A stretch of DNA of 39,416 bases from Fidelibacterota bacterium (GCA_014381755.1 JACNLB010000068.1:1-39416), one strand, 5' to 3'; positions 27,319 through 39,296 are shown, counted from the first letter of the stretch. Numbers and translations: made by a program. Notes: a model not told the origin generated them from the letters alone.

Positions 27319-28647
27319 TTAACTTATTCCCATAAAATTACCCATTGGCATTTTGCCGGGCTTCATTTTTCCAAATTGCTTCATCATTTTTTTCATTTGT
27401 ACAAACTGTTTCAATAATTGATTCACTTCCTGTAATGAACGGCCCGATCCTAATGCAATCCGCTTTCGACGGCTGCCATCTATGATTGTAGGATTTTTCC
27501 GTTCTGCGGGAGTCATGGAATTAATGATGGCTTCCGTCCATAAAAGCTGGCGGTCTTCCATATTCATTCCTTTCATCAGTTTCCGATTCATACCGGGCAT
27601 CATTCCCATAAGTTGCTGAAGTGATCCCATTTTTTTTAGCTGCATTAACTGCTGCTGAAAATCTTCAAGATTAAATTCGTTTCCAAGCATTTTCTTTTCC
27701 AGCATGTCCACTGTTTTTTCATCCGCCACGTGTTCTGCCTTTTCCACCAATGAAATAACATCACCAAATCCCAAAATCCGATCGGCCATTTGCTTGGGAT
27801 TAAATGGTTCCAATCCATCCAACTTTTCTGATACACCGGCAAATTTGATTGGCGTTCCTGTCACTTGCCTTATGGAAACGGCTGCCCCGCCTCTGGCATC
27901 GCCATCCAACTTTGTTAATATCGTACCCGTCAAAGGCAATGCTTCTGAAAATGCTTTAGCAGAGTTTACTGCATCTTGTCCGGTCATACTGTCTGCCACA
28001 AATAAAATTTCATTTGGTTTTACTTTATCCGAAATCTGTTGAATTTCATTCATCATTTCGCCATCAACATGCAAACGGCCGGCAGTATCCAGAATGACAA
28101 CATCTGCTTTTTCACTTTTCCCTTGGGCAACAGCATTCGCACAAATGGCCACAGGATCGCCGACACCTTCATCATAAACAGGTACATCAATCTGTGAGCC
28201 TAATAATTGTAATTGCTCAATAGCAGCTGGGCGATATACATCCGCTGCGGCCAATAATACCTGTTTCTTTTGATCTGTAAATATCTTGGCCAATTTTGCA
28301 CACGTGGTTGTTTTTCCAGATCCTTGAAGACCGGCCATCAAAATAACGGACGGTTTTCTGCTTAAATCTATTTTCGCTTTTTCATCTCCAAGAATATGGA
28401 CCAATTCCTCATGAATAATTTTAATAAATTGCTCACCGGGTCTGATGGATTTTAATACTTTTGTTCCTTCTGCTTTTTTCTGGACTTGAGCAATAAAATC
28501 TCGAGCAACGTGTAAATTCACGTCAGCTTCCAACAGGACGCGTCGAATCTCTCGTGACGTCTCCTGGATATTACTATCCGTAATTTTTCCCAGTCCACGT
28601 AAGCGACGGAAAATAGTATCAAATCTATCTGTTATTTGTTCAAACAT
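27319..28647 (-). CDS. ffh: Signal recognition particle protein Ffh
   Basis: MAGLQGSGKTTTCAKLA, DTAGRLHVDGEMM, TKLDGDARGGAAVSI, Met-rich C-terminal M domain. Confidence 0.98.
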   Translation of the reverse strand: MFEQITDRFDTIFRRLRGLGKITDSNIQETSREIRRVLLEADVNLHVARDFIAQVQKKAEGTKVLKSIRPGEQFIKIIHEELVHILGDEKAKIDLSRKPSVILMAGLQGSGKTTTCAKLAKIFTDQKKQVLLAAADVYRPAAIEQLQLLGSQIDVPVYDEGVGDPVAICANAVAQGKSEKADVVILDTAGRLHVDGEMMNEIQQISDKVKPNEILFVADSMTGQDAVNSAKAFSEALPLTGTILTKLDGDARGGAAVSIRQVTGTPIKFAGVSEKLDGLEPFNPKQMADRILGFGDVISLVEKAEHVADEKTVDMLEKKMLGNEFNLEDFQQQLMQLKKMGSLQQLMGMMPGMNRKLMKGMNMEDRQLLWTEAIINSMTPAERKNPTIIDGSRRKRIALGSGRSLQEVNQLLKQFVQMKKMMKQFGKMKPGKMPMGNFMGIS

Positions 28648-28733
28648 GAGTTTTCGGTTCGAATAAAGCTAATAAAATTAACTGTTTCCCTTTAGGGAAT
28701 CAATAAAATAGAATATATTTATAAATGTGTGAT

Positions 28734-31700
28734 TTATGCGTCGAACTTGACGGAAACCAGTTTGGACACACCCTTCTGTTCCATCGTTACACCAAAGAGA
28801 TAATTTGCCGCTTCCATGGTTAGCTTATTGTGCGTGACAACAATGAATTGGGTCTCTTCAGAAAATGCTTCCAAAACTTTAGTGAATTTGCGGATATTGA
28901 CATCATCCAGTGGTGCGTCCACTTCATCTAATATACAATATGGGCTGGGTTTATATTGGTAAATAGAAAACAATAAAGCGATGGCAGTAAGCGACTTTTC
29001 TCCTGCTGATAACATGCGCAATGAATTATTTTTCTTCCCCGGCGGTTGAGCATTAATAGCAATATCAGCCTCTAATGGATCAGGATCTCCTACTAACGAT
29101 AACGAACCTATTCCCCCTTCAAAAAACATAGAAAATAATTTTTCAAAATTGGTCTTAATCTGATCGAATGTTTCCGTAAACAGCTTGCGAGCTTCCTGAT
29201 CAATTTTTTGAATTGTTTCCCTTAAATTTTCTTCCGATTCAATCAGATCTTCTTTTTGTTCCGATAATAATTCGAGACGTTCTGTTTCTACTTCATGTTC
29301 ATCTTTTACAGCCATGTTGATGGGGCCGATATTTTCGATACTACGGTTTATTTTTTCAACTCGTTCCTCAAGGGCTAATGAGGATTCTTCTACATTCAGA
29401 TTTTTAGGTATTGATGAATTATAACGATCTTTTATTCGTTCAATAACCAATTTAATTTTCTGATCAAAATCTGTGACGTCCAATTCTGCAGATTTTAATT
29501 CGTCCAGTAGATTTTCACGACTGTGCTGTTCTTCGCGAATTTTTGCTTGAATGATTTCAATCTCACCGTACGTTTCCTGGTATGTTTCTTTTTTCAAATC
29601 AAGAATCGAACGTTTTTTACTTACAATTGCATTCGCTTTTACCAATTCTTTTTCACACGATTCAATTTTATTATTTAATTCTTTCTGCTTTGTCTGCAAA
29701 CTTTTTATTTCACTGCCAATTTCATTTTGCCTACCCGTCAATTCAGTCACAGAATCATCCGCTGTCCGTTTTTGAAACACGATATTATCACGCTGGTTTT
29801 CCAGGTTGAGAACTTCAATTCGTAAATCTTGAACATGTTGGTGAAATTCATCACGTTTTTTACGAACAGCCATAAGTTCATTGTTTGCTTGGGTGAGATC
29901 ATTTGCAAGTTTTGCAAGAATTTTTTCACCTTTTTCAGCGGTTGGAGATATTTTTTTCAACGAAGCTTTCAAAGATGTAATTGTTGCAGATGTTTCATCC
30001 ATATCATCCGAAAGTGTTTTCAATAATTCAAGATGCTGTTCGTTCCGAACTTTATATTGCAAACCATCATTTTCAAAAACCGAAACATCCACCTTTAGTT
30101 TATCAACAGATGTTTCAATATTGCTCTGTTCTGAAATGAAATTTGTTAAGCTTTCAGCAATGTCATTTAAATCATTTTGGACAGACGATTGCGTTTTTTC
30201 ATTTTCCTGCAACTGTTGTTTTAAAGCATCCAATTTCTCTTGACGCCCTACAAGTCCTTTACCCTTTTTTCCTTGCTTTAAGATCATGTTTGATCCGGAA
30301 TAAGTTCCTTCCATATCCACAAGATCCCACCCGGCGAGTTTCGAATCTTGAAGTGCTTTGGATAAATCATTTACGATTAACACATTTCCCAACAGAACGT
30401 TTACAAGTGGAGTGTACTTTTTATCCGCTTTTATACAATCAAGAGCTCTGGTTACGATATGATTACTTTTGGGCGTACTCTTCATTTTTGAATTTAAAAC
30501 TGACAATTCTTTTAATGGCAACATGGAAGCACTTCCATGTTTTTGATTTTTGAGAATTTGCAGTGTTTCAAAAGCGGTTGCTCTATCATTTGCAATCAAA
30601 CATCCAGCCGTTGAACCAAGAACATTTTCAATGAGTGGCTGATATTTTTTATCAACATCAAGCAATTCTGCCAAAACACCATGGACACCGGAAAAATCTT
30701 TAGAATTATTTAATACATATTTAACACCCCCGGCAAATCCTTCTTTCGATTCCAATAAATTTTCATAAAACTGGATTTGGTTTTGAAGCCCCTCCTGCTT
30801 TGCATCCAAGCTGTGCTGATTGCGAACGGCTTCATGTTCATCCAATTTCAATGTCTGAACTTGTGATTTTACTTTTTCCAGTTTTTCAAGAGTTTGTTCA
30901 ACTTGTTGTTGGAGGCCAGTCAGCTTTTTTTCTTTTTCCTTAAATTCTTTTTCTGAAACGGTAATAGTTTGTTTTAAACTCTTTTCCCGTGTTATTAATT
31001 CTTCCAGTTGTGTTTCTTTATCCCCAAGCATATCTTCAGTGCGTTTGAAGAGTGATTCCTGGTCAGCCAGTTTTCGTTGCTCGTCCCAGCGTTTATTCTG
31101 CAGCGCATCTACAGTGGATTGGGCTTCTTTGTATTTTTTATCGATGGATTCAAATGCAACTTTTTCCTTTTTATAAACAGCTAATTGATCATCGATTTGC
31201 GGTAAAAGTTTTTTGGCTTCTTTATCATAATCATCAATATGTTTTTTCAATTGAGCAATACGGTTTTCGTTTGCAGCTTTTTCTCGATCCAATCTCTCAA
31301 CGGTTGATTCAGCGCTCCGACGTTGTTCAGTTGCCACCAATACATCACGCTGCAACGTATCTCTCGTTTCTTCAGCAGTAGAAATATCTGTACGCATTTC
31401 ATCCAGTTCATTTTGCTGTTTTCGATAAACTGACTTTAAATTATCCAGTTCTTTTTCATGGATAGATGTTTCAGTTGCAGTGGATTCACGGAGATGTTTG
31501 AAGTCCTGGATTTTTTTTCTTAAGGGTGTGGCGGCTTCTTCAAATTCTTTTATTTTTATAAATGCCAACGCAATTTCACGCTGTTGAAGTTCGGCAGATA
31601 ATTTTTCGTGTCGCTCGAATCGTTTGAGCTGTAACGCCAATGCTTTGACTTTCGCTTCCACTTCAACAATAATATCTTGCACCCGTTCTAAATCTGTGCG

Positions 31701-32252
31701 GACTCCTTCAAATTTGCGCAATGCTGACTTGCGCTGGTGTTTGTATTTATTAATCCCGGCCGCTTCTTCAAACATTCGTTTGCGGTCATCGGTCGTTTCA
31801 GAGAGAATCTGTTCAATCATCTTCAGTTCGATGACCGAATAGGCATCGGCTCCCATGCCCGTATCGATGAAAAGGTCTTGAATGTCCTTTAAGCGGCACG
31901 GTGTACGATTGATAAAATATTCGCTATCGCCGTTTCGAAATACGCGACGCCCGATCTCAACATCGTTATACTCCAAGGGCAGTTTACCTTTATTATTATG
32001 GACGGTGAGAGACACTTCGCAAACACTTAAGGGTTTCGCCGTATCGGCACCGCTAAAAATAACATCCTCCATTTTTCCGCTTCGGAGAACGCTGTATTTC
32101 TGCTCGCCCAGAACCCAGCGAATGGCATCGACAATGTTTGTTTTTCCGCAGCCGTTGGGACCAACGATTGCTGTAATTCCTTCGCCAAATTTTAGGTTGT
32201 CCTTTTTGGCAAAGGATTTAAATCCGTGGATGTTTAGATCTGATATATACAC
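28734..32252 (-). CDS. smc: Chromosome segregation protein SMC
   Basis: GFKSFAKKDNLKFGEGITAIVGPNGCGKTNIVDAIRWVLGEQ, coiled coil/hinge, LSAGEKSLTAIALLFSIYQYKPSPYCILDEVDAPLDD. Confidence 0.98.
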   Translation of the reverse strand: MYISDLNIHGFKSFAKKDNLKFGEGITAIVGPNGCGKTNIVDAIRWVLGEQKYSVLRSGKMEDVIFSGADTAKPLSVCEVSLTVHNNKGKLPLEYNDVEIGRRVFRNGDSEYFINRTPCRLKDIQDLFIDTGMGADAYSVIELKMIEQILSETTDDRKRMFEEAAGINKYKHQRKSALRKFEGVRTDLERVQDIIVEVEAKVKALALQLKRFERHEKLSAELQQREIALAFIKIKEFEEAATPLRKKIQDFKHLRESTATETSIHEKELDNLKSVYRKQQNELDEMRTDISTAEETRDTLQRDVLVATEQRRSAESTVERLDREKAANENRIAQLKKHIDDYDKEAKKLLPQIDDQLAVYKKEKVAFESIDKKYKEAQSTVDALQNKRWDEQRKLADQESLFKRTEDMLGDKETQLEELITREKSLKQTITVSEKEFKEKEKKLTGLQQQVEQTLEKLEKVKSQVQTLKLDEHEAVRNQHSLDAKQEGLQNQIQFYENLLESKEGFAGGVKYVLNNSKDFSGVHGVLAELLDVDKKYQPLIENVLGSTAGCLIANDRATAFETLQILKNQKHGSASMLPLKELSVLNSKMKSTPKSNHIVTRALDCIKADKKYTPLVNVLLGNVLIVNDLSKALQDSKLAGWDLVDMEGTYSGSNMILKQGKKGKGLVGRQEKLDALKQQLQENEKTQSSVQNDLNDIAESLTNFISEQSNIETSVDKLKVDVSVFENDGLQYKVRNEQHLELLKTLSDDMDETSATITSLKASLKKISPTAEKGEKILAKLANDLTQANNELMAVRKKRDEFHQHVQDLRIEVLNLENQRDNIVFQKRTADDSVTELTGRQNEIGSEIKSLQTKQKELNNKIESCEKELVKANAIVSKKRSILDLKKETYQETYGEIEIIQAKIREEQHSRENLLDELKSAELDVTDFDQKIKLVIERIKDRYNSSIPKNLNVEESSLALEERVEKINRSIENIGPINMAVKDEHEVETERLELLSEQKEDLIESEENLRETIQKIDQEARKLFTETFDQIKTNFEKLFSMFFEGGIGSLSLVGDPDPLEADIAINAQPPGKKNNSLRMLSAGEKSLTAIALLFSIYQYKPSPYCILDEVDAPLDDVNIRKFTKVLEAFSEETQFIVVTHNKLTMEAANYLFGVTMEQKGVSKLVSVKFDA

Positions 32253-32316
32253 TTATTGCTGGTTTGGCTGATTTGTGGTGGAGGAATTTATATATTTTTA
32301 GAGGAGAATGCTACAT

Positions 32317-32661
32317 TTAACCCGGCGGCCAATTCATCTGTCGTCCGCCTAATAAATGGAGATGAATATGATACACAGCCTGCCCGCCATCCCGGTTGCA
32401 ATTAAACACTGTGCGATAACCCGAGTCTGCAATTCCCTCCTGTTCTGCAATTTCTTTCGCGGTTAGCATTATTTCACCCACAAGTGTTTTATGTGATACA
32501 TTCAAATCATTCGTTGTAGTAATATGTTCCTTGGGTATTATGAGAATATGTGTGGGCGCTTTGGGATCAATATCCCGGAAAGCAAAAATTTTATCATTCT
32601 CAAACACCTTGTCCGAAGGAATTTCTCCCGCTATTATTTTGCAAAAAAGACAATTATTCAT
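32317..32661 (-). CDS. HIT family (HinT-like) protein
   Basis: CLFCKIIAGEIPSDKVFEND, HIHLHLLGGRQMNWPPG. Confidence 0.96.
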   Translation of the reverse strand: MNNCLFCKIIAGEIPSDKVFENDKIFAFRDIDPKAPTHILIIPKEHITTTNDLNVSHKTLVGEIMLTAKEIAEQEGIADSGYRTVFNCNRDGGQAVYHIHLHLLGGRQMNWPPG

Positions 32662-32697
32662 ATGATCTCTCCATACCTTTTTATTAACGATCTCACA

Positions 32698-32746
32698 CTA
32701 ATTACCAATTACCAGTTACCATTAACCACTCACCATCTTCCATCAA
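32698..32746. repeat. Degenerate heptameric tandem array (6-7 units) across the rsmE stop codon
   Basis: CTAATTA CCAATTA CCAGTTA CCATTAA CCACTCA CCATCTT CCATCAA; CC at 32705, 32712, 32719, 32726, 32733, 32740, exact period 7. Confidence 0.8.
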
Positions 32747-33456
32747 ATATGTTCTATAATATTCAACGCTGTCATAACCGCAGTCTCTGTCCGCAAACGC
32801 CTGTTGCCCAAAGAAACGATTGGAATATTATTTTCTTTAATCTCTGCTATTTCATTTTCAGAAAAGTCCCCTTCCGGGCCAATCAACAAGGTAACTTCAT
32901 TGGGCTGAACATCTTTTTGCCAAGAAGCTAAGGATTGCTCACCATGGCTGTTCAGGCAAACAATGTGTCCTACAGCATTATTCAAATATTGATTTAAAGA
33001 TATTGGTACATGGACAACCGGGAAGCAACTGCGTCCGCATTGTTTTGCAGCCGTCTTGACTATTTTTTGTGATCGTTTCATATTCAATAATTTTTTTACA
33101 CATCTGTCCAACAACAATGGTGTGATGGACACAGCACCGCATTCCACAGCTTTTTCCAAAAGCCATTCAAACCGATCTCGTTTGATAAGTCCAACTGCAA
33201 TATGCATTTTTACATTTGTTTCAGAAAAACCCGGGGATTCTGCAATGATTTCACCGGAGACTTCCTGACCATTTTGTTTTATGATTCCCTTGTATGCAGT
33301 ACCCAATCCATCCAGTAACCAGATTTCATCATCGACTTTTAAGCGTAAAACATTAAATGCATGATGTGTTTCTTCTGCATCAAGAGTGAAGCTGTTTTTC
33401 CTAATATTATGGGGAGAAATATAAAAGAAGTATTCGTCGGCCATTAGCGCAGCCAA
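32743..33456 (-). CDS. rsmE: 16S rRNA (uracil1498-N3)-methyltransferase RsmE
   Basis: VGLIKRDRFEWLLEKAVECGAVSITPL, LLIGPEGDFSENEIAEI, VSLGNRRLRTETAVMTAL. Confidence 0.95.
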   Translation of the reverse strand: MAALMADEYFFYISPHNIRKNSFTLDAEETHHAFNVLRLKVDDEIWLLDGLGTAYKGIIKQNGQEVSGEIIAESPGFSETNVKMHIAVGLIKRDRFEWLLEKAVECGAVSITPLLLDRCVKKLLNMKRSQKIVKTAAKQCGRSCFPVVHVPISLNQYLNNAVGHIVCLNSHGEQSLASWQKDVQPNEVTLLIGPEGDFSENEIAEIKENNIPIVSLGNRRLRTETAVMTALNIIEHI

Positions 33457-34070
33457 TTAAACCCAATTTGGATTATAGCACCATTATAATGTTTTTCACC
33501 GTCGACGACACCATTCATAGGCAGTATATCCAAACCGGCGCCTGCAGATACCATCATTCCATTAACCATTAAAAAATCAATTCCTACACCGGCGTAGCCA
33601 CCAAAGGACCAAAGCCCCTTCGATTTCCCCCAACGAGTAGAAAATTTATCACTTTCAGCGCCATCAATGGTTAATACTGGACCAAATTGCACCGTTACAA
33701 ATGGAGCAAAATTATTGGCAATTTTATCTGCAAAAGGAAAATATTTTCCACCACCAAACAAGGGAACAATTAATACATATTTATCCCCAACGGATCGGTA
33801 TTGTCCGGTATAATAATCGTAAACCATTAATTGTTCATCACCTTTTACATCAAAAATACTGCCATGAAAAAGCCACTGCAAATTAGATGATGATCGCCAT
33901 GACTGATGAAAAAATACGCCTGTGCCCTGCTCACCTACTTGCAATCCGAAGCCCTTGAATCCTTCAACGGCTGAAAGAGCTGCTATAAAGAGGAAACTAA
34001 TGAGAAGAATCTTCGCATTTAACTTTGCGGACGTTTTTAACTTTTGCAAAGTGTACATTTTTGTTTTCAT
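33444..34070 (-). CDS. Hypothetical exported/outer-membrane protein
   Basis: 208-aa ORF with signal-like N-terminus and alternating beta-strand pattern (FGGYAGVGIDFLMVNGMMVSAGAGLDILP). Confidence 0.6.
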   Translation of the reverse strand: MKTKMYTLQKLKTSAKLNAKILLISFLFIAALSAVEGFKGFGLQVGEQGTGVFFHQSWRSSSNLQWLFHGSIFDVKGDEQLMVYDYYTGQYRSVGDKYVLIVPLFGGGKYFPFADKIANNFAPFVTVQFGPVLTIDGAESDKFSTRWGKSKGLWSFGGYAGVGIDFLMVNGMMVSAGAGLDILPMNGVVDGEKHYNGAIIQIGFNWLR

Positions 34071-35083
34071 ATTTCTATTACCACTTTTCCAAACTGTTCA
34101 CTGTGTTCCAGATATTCATGCCCAACTGCTATATCATCCAAGGAAAATGTTTTATCAACACGAGGTTCTAATTGCCCATCTTCAACACGTTTGATAACCT
34201 GAGTAAATGCATCTGCATTTCCCATGGTGGATCCTAATACTGTCTGTTGCTTGAAAAATAAATGCCGCAGATCGATGGTCGCTTTTGGGCCCGTTGTGGC
34301 ACCGCAGGTTACAACTCGCCCGCCTTTGTTCAATACATTCATGGACACATCCCACGTCGCTGAACCCACATGTTCAAATACAACATCTACTTTACCGCAA
34401 AACGTTTTGATTTCTTCAGCAACATTATCTTTATAATGATGAATGACCTTATCTGCTCCAAGTTCATTTGCGAATGCGCATTTTTCATCGGATCCGGCTG
34501 TGGCAATCACATTGCACCCAATGATTTTTGCAATCTGAACCGCCATGTGTCCCACACCGGAACCGGCACCCCAAACAAGTACATTTTCGCCCGGTTGAAT
34601 TTTTGCCCGATTAACAAGCATTTGATACGCTGTTTGTCCAACCAATGGAAAAGCGGCTGCTTCTGCAAAGGAAATATTATCCGGTTTTGGCTCTACAAAT
34701 TTTTCATCCAGTACAATAAATTCACAATTAGTTCCATCCGTTGATTCGCCGCGGATACCCATTTTTTCACATAGATTTTCATTTCCGGATTGACAGTTAC
34801 GACACTCACTGCAATACACCAACGGTTGCACGATGACAGGATCGCCGATGCTAAATTTGTCTGCATTTTCACCAAGTTGATATATTTCACCGGCGCCGTC
34901 ACTACCCATTATCAACGGCAGTGGTACACCGGGAATTCCTTTGCGAACCCAAATATCGAGATGATTTAAGGCTGATGTTTTTAACCGGATGCACACCTGG
35001 CCCGCTTTGGGTTCGGGTGCGGGAATATCTTCAACTCGCAAAACATCAGTTCCACCATGTTCATGAATGCGGACTGATTTCAT
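34067..35083 (-). CDS. Zinc-type alcohol dehydrogenase/quinone oxidoreductase family (MDR superfamily)
   Basis: CSECRNCQSGNENLCEKMGIRG structural zinc motif, VLVWGAGSGVGHMAVQIAK. Confidence 0.92.
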   Translation of the reverse strand: MKSVRIHEHGGTDVLRVEDIPAPEPKAGQVCIRLKTSALNHLDIWVRKGIPGVPLPLIMGSDGAGEIYQLGENADKFSIGDPVIVQPLVYCSECRNCQSGNENLCEKMGIRGESTDGTNCEFIVLDEKFVEPKPDNISFAEAAAFPLVGQTAYQMLVNRAKIQPGENVLVWGAGSGVGHMAVQIAKIIGCNVIATAGSDEKCAFANELGADKVIHHYKDNVAEEIKTFCGKVDVVFEHVGSATWDVSMNVLNKGGRVVTCGATTGPKATIDLRHLFFKQQTVLGSTMGNADAFTQVIKRVEDGQLEPRVDKTFSLDDIAVGHEYLEHSEQFGKVVIEI

Positions 35084-35523
35084 TTATCTTTTGAACACAG
35101 TATTTTATCGAGACTGAAGTCACCGGCGCCTGCCAGCATAATTGCAGCACTTGCAAACGCATAAATCAGTGCCATCTCCGGACTTCCTTTTCCAGTCGTG
35201 ATATGCATGTTTGCACCCACCAGCATGGTAATCATTAATAATCCGGCGCCGATGCGGGTACCTAAACCTAATCCAATCATGATTGCGCCTATGGATTCTG
35301 AAAATGCAGCCATAAATCCCCAAAAGACCGGTATAAATGTGATACCTAAATGCTGCATTCCAAAAGTTCCTAACCCTTCCCAGCGTTCGGGACCGCCGGT
35401 GAGCTTATCCCAGCCATGATTTGTCAAAATCAAATAACCAATTCCGATTCTTAAAACGAGTAAACCGTAGTCACGGCACGTACTGCAATCCTTAAATAAG
35501 ATTGACACATATTTATTCATCAT
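35080..35523 (-). CDS. DoxX family membrane protein
   Basis: GLLVLRIGIGYLILTNHGWDKLTGG, GLGLGTRIGAGLLM; start trimmed from track 35544 to ATG at 35523 (MMNKYV). Confidence 0.82.
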   Translation of the reverse strand: MMNKYVSILFKDCSTCRDYGLLVLRIGIGYLILTNHGWDKLTGGPERWEGLGTFGMQHLGITFIPVFWGFMAAFSESIGAIMIGLGLGTRIGAGLLMITMLVGANMHITTGKGSPEMALIYAFASAAIMLAGAGDFSLDKILCSKDK

Positions 35524-35671
35524 CAATATCCTTATATTCGGCATCTTGGATGTCCATATTCTGATAATCCGTTTTTACTTTTTTTGGCGGATTCTTTTGC
35601 ACCAAACGGATATTTTTTATAAACCTGTAACCGGCAAAAACCAACACCAATATTAATAATGTTTTAAACAT
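35513..35671 (-). CDS. Small single-TM protein, unknown function
   Basis: Translates as MFKTLLILVLVFAGYRFIKNIRLVQKNPPKKVKTDYQNMDIQDAEYKDIDDE* (52 aa) between dNK and DoxX genes; overlaps DoxX start. Confidence 0.65.
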   Translation of the reverse strand: MFKTLLILVLVFAGYRFIKNIRLVQKNPPKKVKTDYQNMDIQDAEYKDIDDE

Positions 35672-35674
35672 GAA

Positions 35675-36313
35675 TTAGGGTGAAACGGGATTAAAAAACT
35701 TTGTTCCTGACACGGGCTGGCGGATGTAATTGATCACTTCATCCAGGTCTTGCTGGTTATTAACAAAGTCTATATTATTGGTATTAATGATCACTAAAGG
35801 TGTATCCTGATAACGGAAAAAATATTCGGTATAAAGTTGGTTCAAGGCATCAATATATTCTTCCGATATATTTTTTTCCATGTCACGACCTCGTCCGGCG
35901 ATATTGCGCATAAGCGTATCTGTATCCGCCTGTAAATAAATCACAAGGTCAGGATTAATCACATTCTTTTCCAACAGGTTAGCGACTGTGTCATATAATG
36001 ACATTTCTTTTTCATCCAAATTCAGGGATGCAAATAACCTGTCTTTTACAAACATATAGTCAGCAATAAGAAGGTTATGAAACATGTCCACCTGGCGTAA
36101 TTCCTGTTGCTGCTGATAGCGCTGTAATAAAAAATAAAGCTGTGTCTGGAATGCATAGCGCTCCGGTTCTTCATAAAAATCAGACAAAAATGGATTGCCT
36201 CCAAATCCTTCAAGTATGAGTCGTGCGCCCAGGCGTTCAGAAAGTAAATTCGCCAAGCTGGTTTTACCTACACCAATGGGGCCTTCGATGGCTACATAGT
36301 ACAAATTTCTCAT
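35675..36313 (-). CDS. Deoxynucleoside kinase (dNK/dGK-dAK family)
   Basis: YVAIEGPIGVGKTSLANLL P-loop, FQTQLYFLLQRY, VIYLQADTDTLMRNIAGRGRDME. Confidence 0.93.
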   Translation of the reverse strand: MRNLYYVAIEGPIGVGKTSLANLLSERLGARLILEGFGGNPFLSDFYEEPERYAFQTQLYFLLQRYQQQQELRQVDMFHNLLIADYMFVKDRLFASLNLDEKEMSLYDTVANLLEKNVINPDLVIYLQADTDTLMRNIAGRGRDMEKNISEEYIDALNQLYTEYFFRYQDTPLVIINTNNIDFVNNQQDLDEVINYIRQPVSGTKFFNPVSP

Positions 36314-36816
36314 GCGTTTTTTTCCATAACGTGTTTAATCACATTGGAAGGATCCGGACACATGTTTAATAATTCTGTTACTGTCATATTAAATACCGGC
36401 ACCTTGAATTCTGGAGCAAGTTCAGCCCATGGTACCAATACAAATTTACGATTTGCCAAGTCAGAATGGGGAATGGTTAATTGTTCTGTTTCTAAAAATG
36501 AATTCCCGTAAGTCAGTATATCAATATCGATGGTTCGCGGCGAATTTTTTTCTCGTTTTTCCGGACGACCCAGTAATTTTTCCACATTTCGACAGGCGTC
36601 AAATAAATCAAATGAGGAAAAGTCTGTTTCATAAGATACAACAGCGTTCAAAAATTCCGGTTGATCTAAATTGAATAACGGCGGACAATTATAAAAAGAA
36701 GAACTTTCTATTTTATTTATTTCATTATAAGTAGATAGGGCTGTAATCGCACCGGCTAGATTCGATTCACGATCACCTAGATTTGAACCCAATGATAAAA
36801 ATCCGGATTCAGGCAT
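36310..36816 (-). CDS. folK: 2-amino-4-hydroxy-6-hydroxymethyldihydropteridine pyrophosphokinase (HPPK)
   Basis: FLSLGSNLGDRESNL, SPRTIDIDILTYGN, IPHSDLANRKFVLVPWAELAP; start trimmed to ATG at 36816 after folB. Confidence 0.94.
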   Translation of the reverse strand: MPESGFLSLGSNLGDRESNLAGAITALSTYNEINKIESSSFYNCPPLFNLDQPEFLNAVVSYETDFSSFDLFDACRNVEKLLGRPEKREKNSPRTIDIDILTYGNSFLETEQLTIPHSDLANRKFVLVPWAELAPEFKVPVFNMTVTELLNMCPDPSNVIKHVMEKNA

Positions 36817-37177
36817 CGTTTTCTTTTTTACGGGAAATTTCCACTTCGACTGTATCCAGCATTCCGTTGATAGGCGCATGAGGTTTACGTACGCGCACAG
36901 TTATTTCTGAAACAGAAAATTGAGCAAGAATTTCTATGGCAATAGAATTAGCCAAGGATTCAATTAAATAATAGTTGTCATTTTTTACACAATTGTCCAC
37001 AGTTTTATAAATAGCTTCATAATCAATGGTTGATTCAAGGTTATCTGAAGCAAAAGCTTCTTGAAGATTTGTCTTCATTTCAACATCCACTTCAAATTTT
37101 CCACCCAAGTGTTTTTCTGATTCACTAACACCGTGGTAGCCATAAAACTGCATGTTCTTTAAACGAATGATACCCAT
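36809..37177 (-). CDS. folB: Dihydroneopterin aldolase
   Basis: MGIIRLKNMQFYGYHGVSESEKHLGGKFEVDVEM, YLIESLANSIA. Confidence 0.94.
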   Translation of the reverse strand: MGIIRLKNMQFYGYHGVSESEKHLGGKFEVDVEMKTNLQEAFASDNLESTIDYEAIYKTVDNCVKNDNYYLIESLANSIAIEILAQFSVSEITVRVRKPHAPINGMLDTVEVEISRKKENDA

Positions 37178-37224
37178 GAGAAAAATAAAGTTACTTCCCG
37201 TAATGTTCTTTAGTCAACGTATAG

Positions 37225-37264
37225 AAATAAAAAAGCCCTCCCGAATTTTCAGGAGGGCTTTTTA
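37225..37264 (-). terminator. Rho-independent terminator downstream of groEL
   Basis: AAAAGCCCTCC-cgaattttca-GGAGGGCTTTT perfect 11-bp stem; minus-strand RNA is followed by a T-rich tract. Confidence 0.92.
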
Positions 37265-37279
37265 GTTTGATGATTGGAA

Positions 37280-39222
<1,943 letters not shown>

Positions 39223-39296
39223 TTAACTCCTATTTTTATGTTGTTGTTATTATGTATTGTTTGTCTTCCAGTAGAATGCCTTTAGGCAGCGCGGAA

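Noticed and set aside
28686-28699. TTCCC-TTTA-GGGAA hairpin between smc and ffh
   Set aside because: Only a 5-bp stem and no strong T-tract; too weak to call a terminator.
29551-32271. Several plus-strand ORFs of 60-136 aa opposite smc
   Set aside because: Shadow frames of the SMC coiled coil and head; no recognisable domains.
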